From contig CAJXRZ010000011.1 of NCBI GenBank assembly GCA_913060515.1, positions 40,329-104,328 on the forward strand: DNA of 64,000 nt, read 5' to 3'. Shown in pieces: positions 63,502 through 64,000 of the stretch. Each line of letters starts with the position of its first letter. The first letter of the stretch is position 1. Source of the stretch: an uncultured Pseudomonadota bacterium. Lineage in GTDB: Bacteria > Myxococcota_A > UBA796 > CAJQPC01. Under the pieces are notes generated by a model. The model searched no databases. It was not told where the DNA came from and worked only from the letters and a program-made list of their open reading frames with translations. The position numbers and the translations under genes are program-made.

Positions 63502-64000
63502 TGCGCGACTACTACGAGGTGCTTGGCGTTCCACGCAGCGCAAGCCTCGGCCAGATCCGAAAGGCCTTCAAGGACCTGGCCAGGAAGCACCACCCGGACC
63601 GCAACCCAGGGAACGAGGAAGCTGAACGCATCTTCAAGGAAGCCAGCGCGGCCTATGCTGCCCTCGCCGACACCAAGAAGCGCGCCCTGTACGACGAGTT
63701 TGGGTACGAGGGCTTGGCGGTCGGTTTCCAGCCGGAGCGGGCCCGCCTTCACAACGCCCACACCCAGCAACGGAACGCCTACGGTGCCGGCGTGTCCTTC
63801 AACGACATCCTGGGCGGCGCATACGGCAACGGCGGCGCAGAGGCGCCAGACAAGCCAAAAGATAGGTCTCAAGGCCCTTTCTACGACACCGACGCCCGGA
63901 AAGCCCGTCCGAGCTACGGCTCCCCTGTGCCAGGCCGCGAGCCTCCGCGGAGCCAGGGGCCCTACTACGGCGCACGGCCCCCTACCCCACCGCCCCCTCG
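63501..64000 (+). CDS. J-domain protein (DnaJ-like), 5' part
   Basis: The frame begins [22 protein letters not shown] and contains the diagnostic HPD ([10 protein letters not shown]) and [11 protein letters not shown]...[11 protein letters not shown], a complete J domain in residues 1-70. A Pro/Gly/Tyr-rich low-complexity region follows ([25 protein letters not shown]). It is still open at the window edge, so the C-terminal domain is unseen. J domains stimulate Hsp70 ATPase. It starts on the last base of the ceramidase-family stop codon. Confidence 0.88.
   Translation, partial: MRDYYEVLGVPRSASLGQIRKAFKDLARKHHPDRNPGNEEAERIFKEASAAYAALADTKKRALYDEFGYEGLAVGFQPERARLHNAHTQQRNAYGAGVSFNDILGGAYGNGGAEAPDKPKDRSQGPFYDTDARKARPSYGSPVPGREPPRSQGPYYGARPPTPPPP

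Overview
The window is high-GC, tightly packed bacterial chromosome. Lipoproteins rich in MopE-type Asp/Cys metal-binding repeats, a lamin-tail/PKD lipoprotein, a proteobacterial-style three-helix SecE and an E. coli-like tRNA-Thr/Tyr/Gly/Thr-tuf order all point to an uncultured Myxococcota-like (deltaproteobacterial) lineage. That placement is inference. No mobile element, prophage, CRISPR array or rRNA was seen.

Left part (1-25.6 kb): mixed housekeeping and surface genes on both strands. In order these are a YigZ-family protein and Xaa-Pro aminopeptidase (divergent), NadB, a lytic transglycosylase overlapping PgsA, two Asp-rich lipoproteins, PyrD, an alpha/beta hydrolase, an uncharacterised lipoprotein/helical-repeat pair, and a large MopE/lamin-tail lipoprotein. 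Then come tRNA-Gly, a three-gene membrane-glycosylation operon on the minus strand (GT-C-like membrane protein, left-handed beta-helix protein, GT2 transferase), a small lipoprotein, an FAD protein, a gap-pgk-tpiA-secG operon, tRNA-Leu and Fur.

Middle part (25.6-56.1 kb): one minus-strand superoperon for translation and transcription. In transcription order it holds tRNA-Thr, tRNA-Tyr, tRNA-Gly, tRNA-Thr, tuf, secE, nusG, rplK-A-J-L, rpoB, rpoC, rpsL, rpsG, fusA, then a merged S10-spc-alpha cluster ending in rpoA and rplQ, followed by fur. The order is classical, but rplC, rpsN, rpsD, rpmJ, infA, adk and map are missing from their usual slots. RpoC carries an insert of roughly 225 residues between the catalytic NADFDGD region and the DTTVGR segment. 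The EF-G is divergent in domain IV. RpmC has a C-terminal extension.

Right part (56.1-64 kb): four close-set minus-strand genes (a large secreted lipoprotein, an M50 intramembrane metalloprotease, a HEAT-like membrane protein, a SPOR-like/LolA-like secreted protein) lead directly into the tRNA-tuf promoter. Opposite them are a ceramidase-family lipoprotein and a J-domain protein that runs off the window.

Most of the window is conserved core biology. The best candidates for something undescribed are the RpoC insert, the gutted ribosomal-protein operon, the M50/HEAT/SPOR-LolA operon and the very short, uncharged lipoprotein signal peptides.
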